A DNA stretch of 64,000 nucleotides. Source: RGIG3178 sp942492795. GTDB lineage: Bacteria > Bacillota > Clostridia > Christensenellales > QAND01. Positions 23,562 to 31,957 of this stretch are shown here, piece by piece. The translations under genes and the position numbers were made by a program. Positions within the stretch are counted from its first letter, which is position 1. Each line of letters begins with the position of its first letter. Where the stretch lies: positions 2,542,001 through 2,606,000 of the forward strand of contig OW818639.1 in the NCBI GenBank assembly GCA_942492795.1, read 5' to 3'. Below the pieces are notes generated by a model that worked only from the letters and a program-made list of their open reading frames with translations, was not told the origin of the DNA and did no database searches.

Positions 23562-24941
23562 TTATACCGATTCCCTGCCCGATTGCGTGCAGAAACGCCA
23601 CAAAAGGCGCATATAGAACCGCACGCCCTCGTGCAGCTGATCCACAGGTGTCCGCTCGTCGGCGGCGTGCACCAGCGGGCGCAGATCCATATGCCCGATG
23701 AACGGGCTGAATCGATAGATGTTCTCACAGACGGTGTCGTACAGGCGCGCGTCGGTCCGCGCCGCCACGGGGACGGGGACGATGACGGCGTCGCCCTGCG
23801 AATCATGAATGGTTTTTTCAAGCAGCTTAAACGCTTCGCATTCAGTATCGCTGACGCGGCTTGGCTCAAACCCCCGATGGGCGATCATCTGTACCCGCTC
23901 GTCGGATATGGCTTCTTTGAAATGCGCAAGGGCTTTTTCGATGCTGTCCTGTTCCGCGAGACGGAGGTTGAAAACGGCCTCCGCTTTTTGCGGCAGCACA
24001 TTGGGCGCAGGCGAAGCCCATGCCATGGTCGCCGCGGCCGTGGTGCGCACCAATGCGTTTGTCTGCGGTGTTTTGGATAGAAAATCGATCAGATCCTGCG
24101 GCCTTGCGTCCATTTGTTCAACGCATGACCGGAGCCTTCCTTGTGGCAAATGCGGCAGCAGCGCCCGATACATCTTAAAAAGAGCCTCGCTGCCGCAGGG
24201 CAAGAACGGATGCTGCTCCACCGCGTCGATCGCGCTGCACAGGACGCCCAGCGCCGTACGGTCCTTAGGCCTTGAGGCATGCCCGCCCTCGTCGTATACC
24301 GTCAGTTGAATGTCGACGTAGCCCTTTTCAAAAATGCCGACCTGCGCCAGCAGCGTTGCGGGCGCGCCGTAGTCTTCGCCCCGCGCGTACATGCCGCCTT
24401 CGTCCAATACCAAATCAAAATGCAACCGCTCTTCCTTCAAGTGTTGCGCGATCTTCTGCGCGCCTTTGCATCCCAATACCTCTTCGTTAAACCCGTAAGC
24501 AACATATACGTCGCGATCCGGCACAAATCCCTGCGCCAAAAGCGCTTCGATGGCTTCCATGTGCCCGAGGATCAGACACTTGCAGTCCATGGTTCCCCGG
24601 CCCCATACAAACCCGTCCTTTATCTCACCGCCAAACGGCGGATGCCGCCAGAGCGCTTCGTCCGCCGGAACGACATCCTGATGCGCGGCCAATAAAATCG
24701 GGTCAAGGCCGCTTTGTCCGTTTCCTTTGAAGCGGTAGAGCAATCCGTATCCGTTGACGAGCGTCTTTTCTAAGGTGCCGTGCACCAGCGGGTACAGATT
24801 TTCGAGCTCCGCATGCAGCTTTTCAAACGCCGCAAAATCCATCCTGGTTTCATCGGCAAAGCTTACGGTTTTGCATTGCACGAGCCTGCCAAGATGCTTA
24901 GCCAACAATTCATTGTCCAATGGTACGCTAAACGCCTGCAT
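23562..24941 (-). CDS. M20-family metallopeptidase
   Basis: A 459-residue zinc peptidase (M20A/ArgE/carboxypeptidase type). Metal and catalytic motifs in order: AAHQDVVPA (first His and catalytic Asp), GRGTMDCK (bridging Asp), GFNEEVLG (catalytic Glu pair), DEGG, and a late HMDL segment carrying the last His. There is no signal peptide, so it acts in the cytoplasm, probably on peptides or N-acyl amino acids. AAGGAGA precedes ATG 24941. It starts 2 bases after the stop of a second M20 gene, so the pair form an operon and look like an old duplication. Confidence 0.9.
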   Translation of the reverse strand: MQAFSVPLDNELLAKHLGRLVQCKTVSFADETRMDFAAFEKLHAELENLYPLVHGTLEKTLVNGYGLLYRFKGNGQSGLDPILLAAHQDVVPADEALWRHPPFGGEIKDGFVWGRGTMDCKCLILGHMEAIEALLAQGFVPDRDVYVAYGFNEEVLGCKGAQKIAQHLKEERLHFDLVLDEGGMYARGEDYGAPATLLAQVGIFEKGYVDIQLTVYDEGGHASRPKDRTALGVLCSAIDAVEQHPFLPCGSEALFKMYRALLPHLPQGRLRSCVEQMDARPQDLIDFLSKTPQTNALVRTTAAATMAWASPAPNVLPQKAEAVFNLRLAEQDSIEKALAHFKEAISDERVQMIAHRGFEPSRVSDTECEAFKLLEKTIHDSQGDAVIVPVPVAARTDARLYDTVCENIYRFSPFIGHMDLRPLVHAADERTPVDQLHEGVRFYMRLLWRFCTQSGRESV

Positions 24942-24943
24942 TG

Positions 24944-26407
24944 TCAGCTCTCCTTCCCACACGTGGTGCGCAGTAAGCGGATGTAGAACCGGATACCGTT
25001 GAGATAGTCCTCCACTTCGATGCGTTCATTCGTTCCGTGCATGCCGAAGGCGTATTTCATGTGGGATCTGGCGGGCATGAATTTATACACATCGTCCGAT
25101 ACGCTATCGAACATGCGGCTGTCCGTACCAGCGAAGAAGACCATCGGCGCTACCACGATTTCTTCCCCGAAGGTCTGCCGCACCGTTTGGGATATGGCTC
25201 TAAATGCCCTCGTATCCGTCCTCGCCGGGCGGGACGGGTTGGATTTGACGGGCAGCTCCACGGTGAACTCCGGCCCTACAAGCTCCTGCACAAAATATTG
25301 CAGCGCCTGGTAGTTGAAACCGTAGTTGATGCGAAAATTCACGTTTGCGACAACTTTCTGCGGCAGAACATTGGGGGCGTCCGATCCTTTGATCTGCGTC
25401 AGCGCCGTGGTCGTGCGCACCAGCGCGTTTCCGTACGGGCCGCTTCGGGCAAGTTTTTGCGCCAATTTGCGCGCATATAGCCTTGGGTGCGCTGCCATCC
25501 AGCGCGTCTTGAAATCGCAATAGGGCGCGATGGTCTTATACAGGTTCACAAACGTATCGTTGATATCCACGGGGAATTTATTCTGTTCGATCTTGACAAG
25601 CGCCCTTGCCATCCTGGATAGGGCGGTCTCTTCACCGGGGGTGGCGCTGTGGCCGCCGCTGTCGGTGGTCGTAAGCCTTACGTCGCAATAGCCTTTTTCA
25701 TAGGTGCACACGCAAGCCAGCAGCCTGTCTTTGGCGCCCAAGACATCGCCTTGCAAAAAACTGCCGCCTTCGTCCAAAACGTATTCAAAATGCAGCCCCA
25801 AATCGCGGCACAACTGCGCCACATCGCCGGTGCCCGAACCCATAATTTCCTCATCACAGGTGGTGCACAGATACACATCCCTGTTCGGGACGAAGCCGGA
25901 TGCAATCAGATGCTCCATCGCTTCGAAAATACCGCACAGTGCGTTCTTCATGTCGATCGCGCCGCGGCCCCAGACGCAACCGTCCGCAATAGTTCCGGCA
26001 AACGGCGGGTAAGCCCAATCCTGTTGGGTTCCCGGGGTCACGGGCACAACGTCCTGATGGGCCATCAGCAGCACCGGTTTTTGGCCGCTATCCGTCCCTT
26101 TCCAGCAGTACAGCCGCGAAAACGGCTTGACCTCACGGACGGTAACGGTTGCGAATACCTTCGGATAATCCGCCTGAATCTGTGCCTGCAACCGGATGAA
26201 TTCATCCGCGTTGTCTGACTTGCCCTCGACAAAGCTCACCGTTTCACACGAGATGGCGCGGCAGAGGTGCCCGGCCGCCGCGTCCGCGTCAAGATCGATT
26301 TTCGCCGCCTTCGCAACTGCCTTTTGCTTTTTAAGCATCAAGACCGGCCACACGCTGTACAGCCCGAAAATACCCAATACGATTATCCAATACATCCAGT
26401 TCTGCAT
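24944..26407 (-). CDS. Membrane-anchored M20-family metallopeptidase
   Basis: A 487-residue relative of the next gene, with an added N-terminal transmembrane helix (about 4-24, IIVLGIFGLYSVWPVLML). Motifs: MAHQDVVPV, GRGAIDMKN, TTCDEEIMG, DEGG, and RSHMKYAFG at the C-terminus, the full M20 metal set. ATG 26407 has GGGAGGG upstream; the longer frame to 26473 runs into the glnQ terminator. Layout resembles PM20D1-type peptidases. Whether the catalytic domain faces in or out is not clear, since the helix lacks a cleavage site. Confidence 0.88.
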   Translation of the reverse strand: MQNWMYWIIVLGIFGLYSVWPVLMLKKQKAVAKAAKIDLDADAAAGHLCRAISCETVSFVEGKSDNADEFIRLQAQIQADYPKVFATVTVREVKPFSRLYCWKGTDSGQKPVLLMAHQDVVPVTPGTQQDWAYPPFAGTIADGCVWGRGAIDMKNALCGIFEAMEHLIASGFVPNRDVYLCTTCDEEIMGSGTGDVAQLCRDLGLHFEYVLDEGGSFLQGDVLGAKDRLLACVCTYEKGYCDVRLTTTDSGGHSATPGEETALSRMARALVKIEQNKFPVDINDTFVNLYKTIAPYCDFKTRWMAAHPRLYARKLAQKLARSGPYGNALVRTTTALTQIKGSDAPNVLPQKVVANVNFRINYGFNYQALQYFVQELVGPEFTVELPVKSNPSRPARTDTRAFRAISQTVRQTFGEEIVVAPMVFFAGTDSRMFDSVSDDVYKFMPARSHMKYAFGMHGTNERIEVEDYLNGIRFYIRLLRTTCGKES

Positions 26408-26458
26408 CTGCTGCCCTCCCAATAAGAGCGTATAATTGTGACAACTTCTGTACGGGTA

Positions 26459-26485
26459 TAAAAAAAGGCCCAAAAAGAGCCTTTA
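26459..26485 (-). terminator. Terminator of the amino-acid ABC ATPase gene
   Basis: Minus strand: AGGCTC and GGGCCT form a short stem (one G-T pair) around a T-rich loop, followed by seven Ts. It overlaps the stop codon and separates the gene from the M20 pair. Confidence 0.65.
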
Positions 26486-27220
26486 ATAGAGCACTTTGCT
26501 TAAAAATTCCTTGGTGCGCGGATTTTGGGGATCGGAGAATATTTGCTGCGGCGTTCCGCTCTCCGCTATCAAACCGTTGTCCATAAACAATACGCGGTTG
26601 CTGATTTCTCTTGCAAAGCCCATCTCGTGCGTTACGATGACGGTGGTCATCCCTTCTCGCACCAGCGTTTTGATGACGTCCAGCACTTCGCCGACCATTT
26701 CGGGGTCGAGCGCACTTGTGGGTTCATCAAAGAGCATCACATCCGGCTCCATTGCCAGAGCGCGCACGATGGCGAGCCGCTGCTTTTGACCCCCGGAAAG
26801 CCTGCGCGGGTATTCCTGCGCCTTTTCCGCCAAACCGATGCGGGAAAGTAGCTTCATCGCCTGTTCCTGCGCCTGTTCCTTCGTAATTTTTTTAACGAGC
26901 ATCGGCGCGAGCGTGATATTGTCCAGCACCGTCAGATGGGGAAATACGTTGAAAAGCTGGAATACCATGCCCATCTTCTGGCGATGCAGATCCGCATTCA
27001 CGCCCTTGGCGTTGATCTGTACCCCTTCGAACTCGATCGTGCCTTCTTCAGGCGTTTCCAAAAGGTTCAGACACCGCAAAAACGTGCTTTTACCGCTGCC
27101 GCTGGGCCCGATGACGGACACAACTTCACCCTTTTGTATCTGTTCGCTGATGCCCTTCAACACGTGCAGGGTTCCGAAGTATTTATGCAGATTCTCAACT
27201 TTGATCAATGTTTCCGCCAC
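26483..27220 (-). CDS. Polar amino-acid ABC transporter ATP-binding protein
   Basis: A 245-residue ATPase of the GlnQ/HisP type that powers uptake through a membrane permease. Walker A GPSGSGKSTFLR (residues about 36-47), Q-loop with FQLFNVFPHLTV, signature RLSGGQKQRLAIVRAL, Walker B VMLFDEPTSALDPE, and switch His in VTHEMGFA. Length is standard. No permease or binding-protein gene is adjacent, so it is an orphan ATPase here; partners must be elsewhere. It has its own promoter and terminator. Confidence 0.93.
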   Translation of the reverse strand: MAETLIKVENLHKYFGTLHVLKGISEQIQKGEVVSVIGPSGSGKSTFLRCLNLLETPEEGTIEFEGVQINAKGVNADLHRQKMGMVFQLFNVFPHLTVLDNITLAPMLVKKITKEQAQEQAMKLLSRIGLAEKAQEYPRRLSGGQKQRLAIVRALAMEPDVMLFDEPTSALDPEMVGEVLDVIKTLVREGMTTVIVTHEMGFAREISNRVLFMDNGLIAESGTPQQIFSDPQNPRTKEFLSKVLY

Positions 27221-27287
27221 TTGTTTCCTCTTCCTATACCAGTAAGCTTCGATATGCGCAATGCTTCAGTACCGCTATATTAACTCT

Positions 27288-27316
27288 ATCATATCGGAAT
27301 GCGGGATCTTGTTCAA
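27288..27316 (-). promoter_or_regulatory. Promoter of the amino-acid ABC ATPase gene
   Basis: Minus strand: -35 TTGAAC (27311-27316), 17-bp spacer, -10 TATGAT (27288-27293), giving a leader of about 60 bases. Confidence 0.65.
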
Positions 27317-27419
27317 TCGATAATTTGGACACGGGAACAATCCGACGATGACTTTTTACGACAACCCGTGCCCGTTTTGCGCCCCGTAAAAATATTTTTC
27401 TTTTCAATGTAAAATATAC

Positions 27420-27448
27420 TTGACATCTTGAATAGTATGTTGTACTCT
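27420..27448 (+). promoter_or_regulatory. Promoter of the 27.5-33.4 kb unit
   Basis: Perfect -35 TTGACA (27420-27425), 17-bp spacer, weak -10 TACTCT (27443-27448). It lies in an AT-rich patch 40 bases before the first gene. A weak -10 often marks regulation; the XRE protein encoded next is a candidate. Confidence 0.55.
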
Positions 27449-27488
27449 GTGTTTGGTTGAGATTACATACAGAAGGAGTGTGCCAACT

Positions 27489-27995
27489 ATGTCCTATCAT
27501 GAAAAGAGAACAATTGTCAGCCTGATCACGGGTGCGGCGATTTTGACAGCCTATTGCCTCAACGCATTCGGCAAGGTCAAAGCGGGCCTGGTCATGCCCG
27601 GCGATCTGAAATTCTGGGCGGGCACGATGCTGCTGTTCATCGGCATCGGTGTCGTAGCGATGATCGTCATTCAAATCGTTTTTCACATCCTTCTTTCCAT
27701 CGGGATTGCCGTGAAGGAACAAGTGCGCAACGGCAAATGCGATGATAAGGAAATAGAAAAAACGATTGAACTGGAAATGGTCGAAGACGAAATGGTCAAG
27801 CTGATCGAGCTCAAATCCCTTAGAATCGGATATGCGCTGATCGGGTTCGGGTTCCTTGCAGGTCTCGTTTCGCTGGTGTTGAATTATCCGCCGGCGGTAA
27901 TGCTCAACATCCTGTTCCTGTCGTGCAGCATCGGAGCCATGTGCGAAGGGTTTACGACTTTGTACTATTACAGGAAAGGCATCCAAAATGGCTAA
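27489..27995 (+). CDS. Four-helix membrane protein of unknown function
   Basis: A 168-residue protein. Hydrophobic segments at about 12-30, 40-68, 112-130 and 135-155 with a charged cytoplasmic-looking loop (DDKEIEKTIELEMVEDEM) between. AAGGAG lies 9 bases before ATG 27489. Its last 8 bases overlap the start of the XRE gene, a layout often seen for a membrane protein paired with a small XRE regulator. I cannot name the family. Confidence 0.82.
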   Translation: MSYHEKRTIVSLITGAAILTAYCLNAFGKVKAGLVMPGDLKFWAGTMLLFIGIGVVAMIVIQIVFHILLSIGIAVKEQVRNGKCDDKEIEKTIELEMVEDEMVKLIELKSLRIGYALIGFGFLAGLVSLVLNYPPAVMLNILFLSCSIGAMCEGFTTLYYYRKGIQNG

Positions 27996-28218
27996 GAAGT
28001 TCATCATCACCAACAACATCCGCAAACTGCGCTTTTTTGCCAACGAGATGACGCAGCAGGCTCTGGCCGAAAAAGCGGGGGCTTCCAGGCAAACCATCAT
28101 CGCCATTGAAGCCGGTAAGTATACGCCCTCACTCGAACTGGCGTTTCGCATTGCCGACGCGTTCGGCGTGGCGATAGGCGAAGTGTTCGACTGCACAGTC
28201 GAAGGAGACGAAAAATGA
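27988..28218 (+). CDS. Small XRE-family transcriptional regulator
   Basis: A 76-residue DNA-binding protein made of one helix-turn-helix: MTQQALAEKAGASRQTIIAI (recognition helix SRQTIIAIE) followed by PSLELAFRIADAFGVAIGEVF. It resembles the short YozG-type regulators. Overlaps the genes on both sides (8 and 4 bases), so translation of the three is coupled. Probably regulates its own operon. Confidence 0.92.
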   Translation: MAKKFIITNNIRKLRFFANEMTQQALAEKAGASRQTIIAIEAGKYTPSLELAFRIADAFGVAIGEVFDCTVEGDEK

Positions 28219-29165
28219 AAGCCGTATTCTATGAAAAAAACGGTTCCCCGAATTTGATGCTCCGCGAGACGGATAAGCCGGTGCCAAAGGACGATGATCT
28301 TCTGGTCAAAATCCATGCGGTATCAATCAACGCGGCGGATTACCGTTCCATGCGGATGGGCGCTATACCGAAAAGCGGGATTTTCGGTGCCGACATCGCT
28401 GGGCGCGTGGAAGCCACAGGCCGCAACGTAACGCAGTTTAAACCGGGTGATGAAGTGGTTGCAGACATCAGCGGCCACGGATTCGGCGGCTTTGCGGAAT
28501 ATGTTGCAGTTTGCGAAACGGCATTCGCGTTGAAACCCGCCTCTGTATCCTTCGAAGATGCAGCGGCTACACCGGGTGCCGCTCTTGCGGCGCTGCAGGC
28601 TTTGCGGGACAAGGGAAACATCCAAACGGGGCAAAAAGTGCTGATCTGCGGCGCAGGCGGCGGGGTGGGCACCTTTACGGTTCAGCTTGCCAAGCATTAC
28701 GGCGCGGACGTGACCGCCGTATGCGGCCCAAAAAATGCGGCTCTTGTCAAATCCCTTGGCGCGGATCGCGTGATCGATTATACAACGGAAGATTTTACCC
28801 AAAGCGCGAGCCGTTACGACCTCATAGTGGCCATCAACGGCATCCAAAAGCTTCGAACATACCGGCGCATGCTAAACGCAACGGGTATCTTGGTTGTGGT
28901 CGGGGGCGGCCTGTCGCAGATATTCAAATCTGTCTTCTTCGGGCCGGTGCTGTCCCTGGGCGGCAAAAAGACGCGCGTCCTCGCCGCGAAGCCGAACCGC
29001 AAGGATCTGGAATACTTGATCAGCCTCGTCGAATCAGGCAGCATCAAACCCGTCATCGACCGGCGCTGTTCGCTGGATCAAACCGCCGAAGCCGTTGCGT
29101 ATTTAGAAAAGGGCCACGCCGCCGGCAAGGTTGTCATCCGTGTTGCGGATGATCAATCAGCGTAA
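28215..29165 (+). CDS. Zinc-less MDR-family NAD(P)H oxidoreductase (1)
   Basis: A 316-residue medium-chain dehydrogenase/reductase of the quinone-oxidoreductase type. GroES-like half with NAADYRSMRMGAIPKSGIFG then GADIAGRVEATG; Rossmann half with LICGAGGGVGTFTVQLAKHY and the NADP-type loop region AVCGPKNAALVKSLGADRVI (cited in outline). Zinc-ligand cysteines are absent. It overlaps the XRE stop (ATGA) and is followed 40 bases later by a paralogue. Substrate unknown: enones or quinones are typical for the family. Confidence 0.9.
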   Translation: MKAVFYEKNGSPNLMLRETDKPVPKDDDLLVKIHAVSINAADYRSMRMGAIPKSGIFGADIAGRVEATGRNVTQFKPGDEVVADISGHGFGGFAEYVAVCETAFALKPASVSFEDAAATPGAALAALQALRDKGNIQTGQKVLICGAGGGVGTFTVQLAKHYGADVTAVCGPKNAALVKSLGADRVIDYTTEDFTQSASRYDLIVAINGIQKLRTYRRMLNATGILVVVGGGLSQIFKSVFFGPVLSLGGKKTRVLAAKPNRKDLEYLISLVESGSIKPVIDRRCSLDQTAEAVAYLEKGHAAGKVVIRVADDQSA

Positions 29166-29205
29166 AACAGTTATCCTATGCAATCAGAATGAAAAGGAGA
29201 AAACA

Positions 29206-30189
29206 ATGAAAGCAATCGAATGCACGAAATACGGGCCGCCGGAAGTTCTGCAAATTAAGCAGATCAAAAAGCCGGCCCCGTTGGACAACGAAGTATTGGT
29301 CAGGATCGCCGCGGCTACGGTAACGCCGTCGGACTGTGTGGCAAGAGAAGGCACGCCGCTTTTCGCGAGGCTCTTCAGCGGCCTGACAAAGCCCAAATTT
29401 GCGGTTCCGGGCGTCGAGTTTGCGGGAGAGGTAGAATCGGTCGGCAAAAACGTAAAGCGCTTTAAAGCCGGGGATCGAATCATCGGCATCGCGGGGCTGG
29501 AATACGGCGCCTATGCCGAGTATAAATGTCTGCCTGAAGACGGGGTCATGATCGCGAAGCCGTCCCGGCTGGATTTTTTCGAAGGCGCGCTTCTCTGCGA
29601 CGGGGGATTAACAGCGCTGAGCTTTCTCAAAGATGCGGCCAACATCCAAAAAGGGCAGAAAGTGCTGATTAACGGCGCTTCCGGCGCGGTGGGCACCTGT
29701 GCCGTACAACTCGCCAAACACTTTGGCGCGTATGTCACGGCGGTATGCAGCAGCGCGAATGTGGCGTTGGTTCGATCCCTCGGCGCGGATGAAGTCATCG
29801 ATTATACCAAAGAGGATTTCACCAAGTCCGGGCACACCTACGATGTCATCTTTGACGCCGTCGGCAAGAGCTCCTTTTCGCGGTGCAAAGCAGCGCTGGG
29901 AAAAACAGGGATGTATCTTACCACCATCCCGACGCCGGCGATCCTTATGCAAATGCTATGGACGAAAAAGAGCCACGGCAAACGGGCTGTCTTTGCGGCA
30001 ACGGGACTAAACAAGGCCGACAGGAAAATCAGCGACCTGCAGTACCTCGCCGGCCTCGCCGAATCGGGCAGTTTAAAACCGGTCGTTGACCGCGTCTATC
30101 CGTTTGAACAGGTGGCACAGGCACACGAATATGTGGGCAAAGGGCATAAAAAGGGCGGCGTTGCCCTCACGGTAGCGCTTGGCGATTAG
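29206..30189 (+). CDS. Zinc-less MDR-family NAD(P)H oxidoreductase (2)
   Basis: A 327-residue paralogue of the preceding gene (shared TPSDCVAREG-type segment, VPGVEFAGEVESVG, INGASGAVGTCAVQLAKHFG, LGADEVIDYTKEDFT). The LGADxVIDYTxEDFT motif is the same in both proteins, so they probably arose by duplication. ATG 29206 has AAAGGAG 6 bases upstream. No zinc-binding cysteines, so a reductase of activated double bonds or quinones is likely. Confidence 0.9.
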   Translation: MKAIECTKYGPPEVLQIKQIKKPAPLDNEVLVRIAAATVTPSDCVAREGTPLFARLFSGLTKPKFAVPGVEFAGEVESVGKNVKRFKAGDRIIGIAGLEYGAYAEYKCLPEDGVMIAKPSRLDFFEGALLCDGGLTALSFLKDAANIQKGQKVLINGASGAVGTCAVQLAKHFGAYVTAVCSSANVALVRSLGADEVIDYTKEDFTKSGHTYDVIFDAVGKSSFSRCKAALGKTGMYLTTIPTPAILMQMLWTKKSHGKRAVFAATGLNKADRKISDLQYLAGLAESGSLKPVVDRVYPFEQVAQAHEYVGKGHKKGGVALTVALGD

Positions 30190-30291
30190 GATAGAAAGAC
30201 CCTTTTGAAGAAACCTTAAATTTTTTTGCCCAAAGTCAAACTAAACATAATAAAAACAAATATATTATGTCCGAAACTGAAAGGAGAAACC

Positions 30292-30987
30292 ATGAAACCA
30301 AGAACTGACATCAAAACCCGCGCCCAGGCGGCCATCCGGGAAAAGGGCAAAACCGCAACTTTTGCAGGCCTCGTCTTTGTACTCTTCGACATTGTCGAAA
30401 CCTATTTGCCCTGCCTGATCGGCTTTGTCATACCCGGCATCTGCTATGCCCTGCTTGACGGCAGCCGCATCGTCCATCCCGGCATCACTTTTGTGCTGAC
30501 GCTTCTCTCACTTTTTGTGATGTTGCCGCTTCAGGTCGGATACGCCGCCTTTTGCCTGCGCACCTATCGCGGTGAACCATGCAACGTACGCGACATGTAC
30601 CGCGACGGTCTCGGCCCCTATGGCCGCAACTTGGGCGGCATGCTAAGGATGTGCCTGTTTGTCATGCTCTGGTCGCTGCTTTTAATCGTCCCCGGCATCG
30701 TCAAAGCCATCTCCTATTCGATGACACAATACATCATGGCGGAAAACGGGCATATCGGCGGCAAAAAGGCGATGACGCTTTCGATGCGCATCACAGACGG
30801 CAGGAAGACGGACATCTTCGTCTTTTGCCTGAGCTTCCTAGGCTGGGCGTTGTTGATCGGCATCACGATGGGATTGCTGGGCATATACACGGTTCCCTAT
30901 AGGAACACGAGCTTTGCCGGGCTCTATCATGAGATGAAACTCGAAGCCCTGCATCGCGGCACCGTATCCGAAGCGGATTTTAACTGA
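30292..30987 (+). CDS. DUF975-family integral membrane protein
   Basis: A 231-residue protein with about five hydrophobic segments. The N-terminus KTRAQAAIREKGK followed by membrane helices, and the late MTLSMRITDGRKTDIFVFCLS and LGIYTVPYRNTSFAGLYHE patterns, match the DUF975 layout. Function of the family is unknown. AAGGAG precedes ATG 30292. The 102-bp gap upstream is AT-rich and could hold a promoter, but no convincing -35/-10 pair was found. Confidence 0.8.
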   Translation: MKPRTDIKTRAQAAIREKGKTATFAGLVFVLFDIVETYLPCLIGFVIPGICYALLDGSRIVHPGITFVLTLLSLFVMLPLQVGYAAFCLRTYRGEPCNVRDMYRDGLGPYGRNLGGMLRMCLFVMLWSLLLIVPGIVKAISYSMTQYIMAENGHIGGKKAMTLSMRITDGRKTDIFVFCLSFLGWALLIGITMGLLGIYTVPYRNTSFAGLYHEMKLEALHRGTVSEADFN

Positions 30988-31025
30988 GCGCCGACACTTA
31001 CCGCGGCGATCGAAAGAGGGCAACG

Positions 31026-31943
31026 ATGTTAATAGCTTGCAACCTAACGCTCTATATGCCAAACGCAACGGCCAACGCCGCGTATTGGATCGGCGTCATC
31101 GCCGCCATCACAGCCGGCATCGCGTTTAACCTCGGCATGGTCATCCAGAAATTGGCGGTTATGAAAACCTCCCGAGACACCGGACTGATGCACCGCCTGA
31201 TCAAAAGTCCGCTTTGGTTGAGCGGGTTTGCCCTGCAATTCATCGTCGGCACGCCGCTGAACATGCTGGCGCAGTCCAAAATCGGCCCGGCACTTATTCC
31301 CGGGCTGATGGCTGTCGGGTTGATCGTGCTGACCATCGGCGCCGTCCGCTTCGCCGGCGAGTCGTTGGACTTGGTTGACATCACCGGGATTCTGCTCGTC
31401 ATCGCCGCCGTGACCGTCTTCGGACTGAGCCGGTTGTCCGTGGATATGCAGTTAATCGATCTTTGGGCGCCCGCTTTCCTTTTGCGCCTTGGTCTTTTCA
31501 CGGCGTTCGTTGCTGCTTTAAGCCTTGTTTGTCAACTGTTGCAAAGGAAAAATGATCGCCTGCGCGGGATCCTGCGAACGCTCAATGCCGGGCTTCTGCT
31601 GTCGCAGTCCAATCTATGGCTGGGAATATTGATGGCTTTTCTGATAAAGTGGGGGAATGGGACACTTACCTTCCCGGATCTTGTTTTCATCGTGATCGCA
31701 TCGGGCATCGTTTTTTTGGGCAGTATGCTCGGCATCGCACAGACACAGCGCGCGTTCCAAGTTGGCGAGGCGTCAAAGCTGGTTCCGATGCAAACCGTTC
31801 CGGTTCAGATTCTGCCGATCGCCGCGTATTTTCTCGTTTTTCGCCTGTCCCCCTCGACCCCGCTTGCAGTACCGCTGGCTTTGGGCGGGACAGTACTCGT
31901 CCTCTTAGGCGCCGCGCTGCTTGCCAGACGGCAGATAGGGTAA
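31026..31943 (+). CDS. DMT/NIPA-type membrane transporter
   Basis: A 305-residue protein with about nine transmembrane helices. It opens with IAFNLGMVIQKLAV, a helix motif shared by NIPA magnesium-transporter-like and other drug/metabolite transporter proteins, and closes with a Pro-interrupted helix pair. AGAGGG precedes ATG 31026. It lies 38 bases after the DUF975 gene and 14 bases before the flavoenzyme gene, so it is part of that run. The substrate is unknown; magnesium is only a family hint. Confidence 0.75.
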   Translation: MLIACNLTLYMPNATANAAYWIGVIAAITAGIAFNLGMVIQKLAVMKTSRDTGLMHRLIKSPLWLSGFALQFIVGTPLNMLAQSKIGPALIPGLMAVGLIVLTIGAVRFAGESLDLVDITGILLVIAAVTVFGLSRLSVDMQLIDLWAPAFLLRLGLFTAFVAALSLVCQLLQRKNDRLRGILRTLNAGLLLSQSNLWLGILMAFLIKWGNGTLTFPDLVFIVIASGIVFLGSMLGIAQTQRAFQVGEASKLVPMQTVPVQILPIAAYFLVFRLSPSTPLAVPLALGGTVLVLLGAALLARRQIG

Positions 31944-31957
31944 CGGAGGTATTTCGC

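Noticed and set aside
27234..28316. Long minus-strand reading frame (360 codons)
   Set aside because: It lies opposite three well-formed plus-strand genes with overlaps and ribosome sites (membrane protein, XRE regulator, start of the first reductase). The predicted protein has no recognisable fold and spans a promoter region.
31616..31957. N-terminal extension of the flavoenzyme
   Set aside because: It overlaps the transporter gene in another frame. The FAD fold begins right after ATG 31958, which has its own ribosome site.
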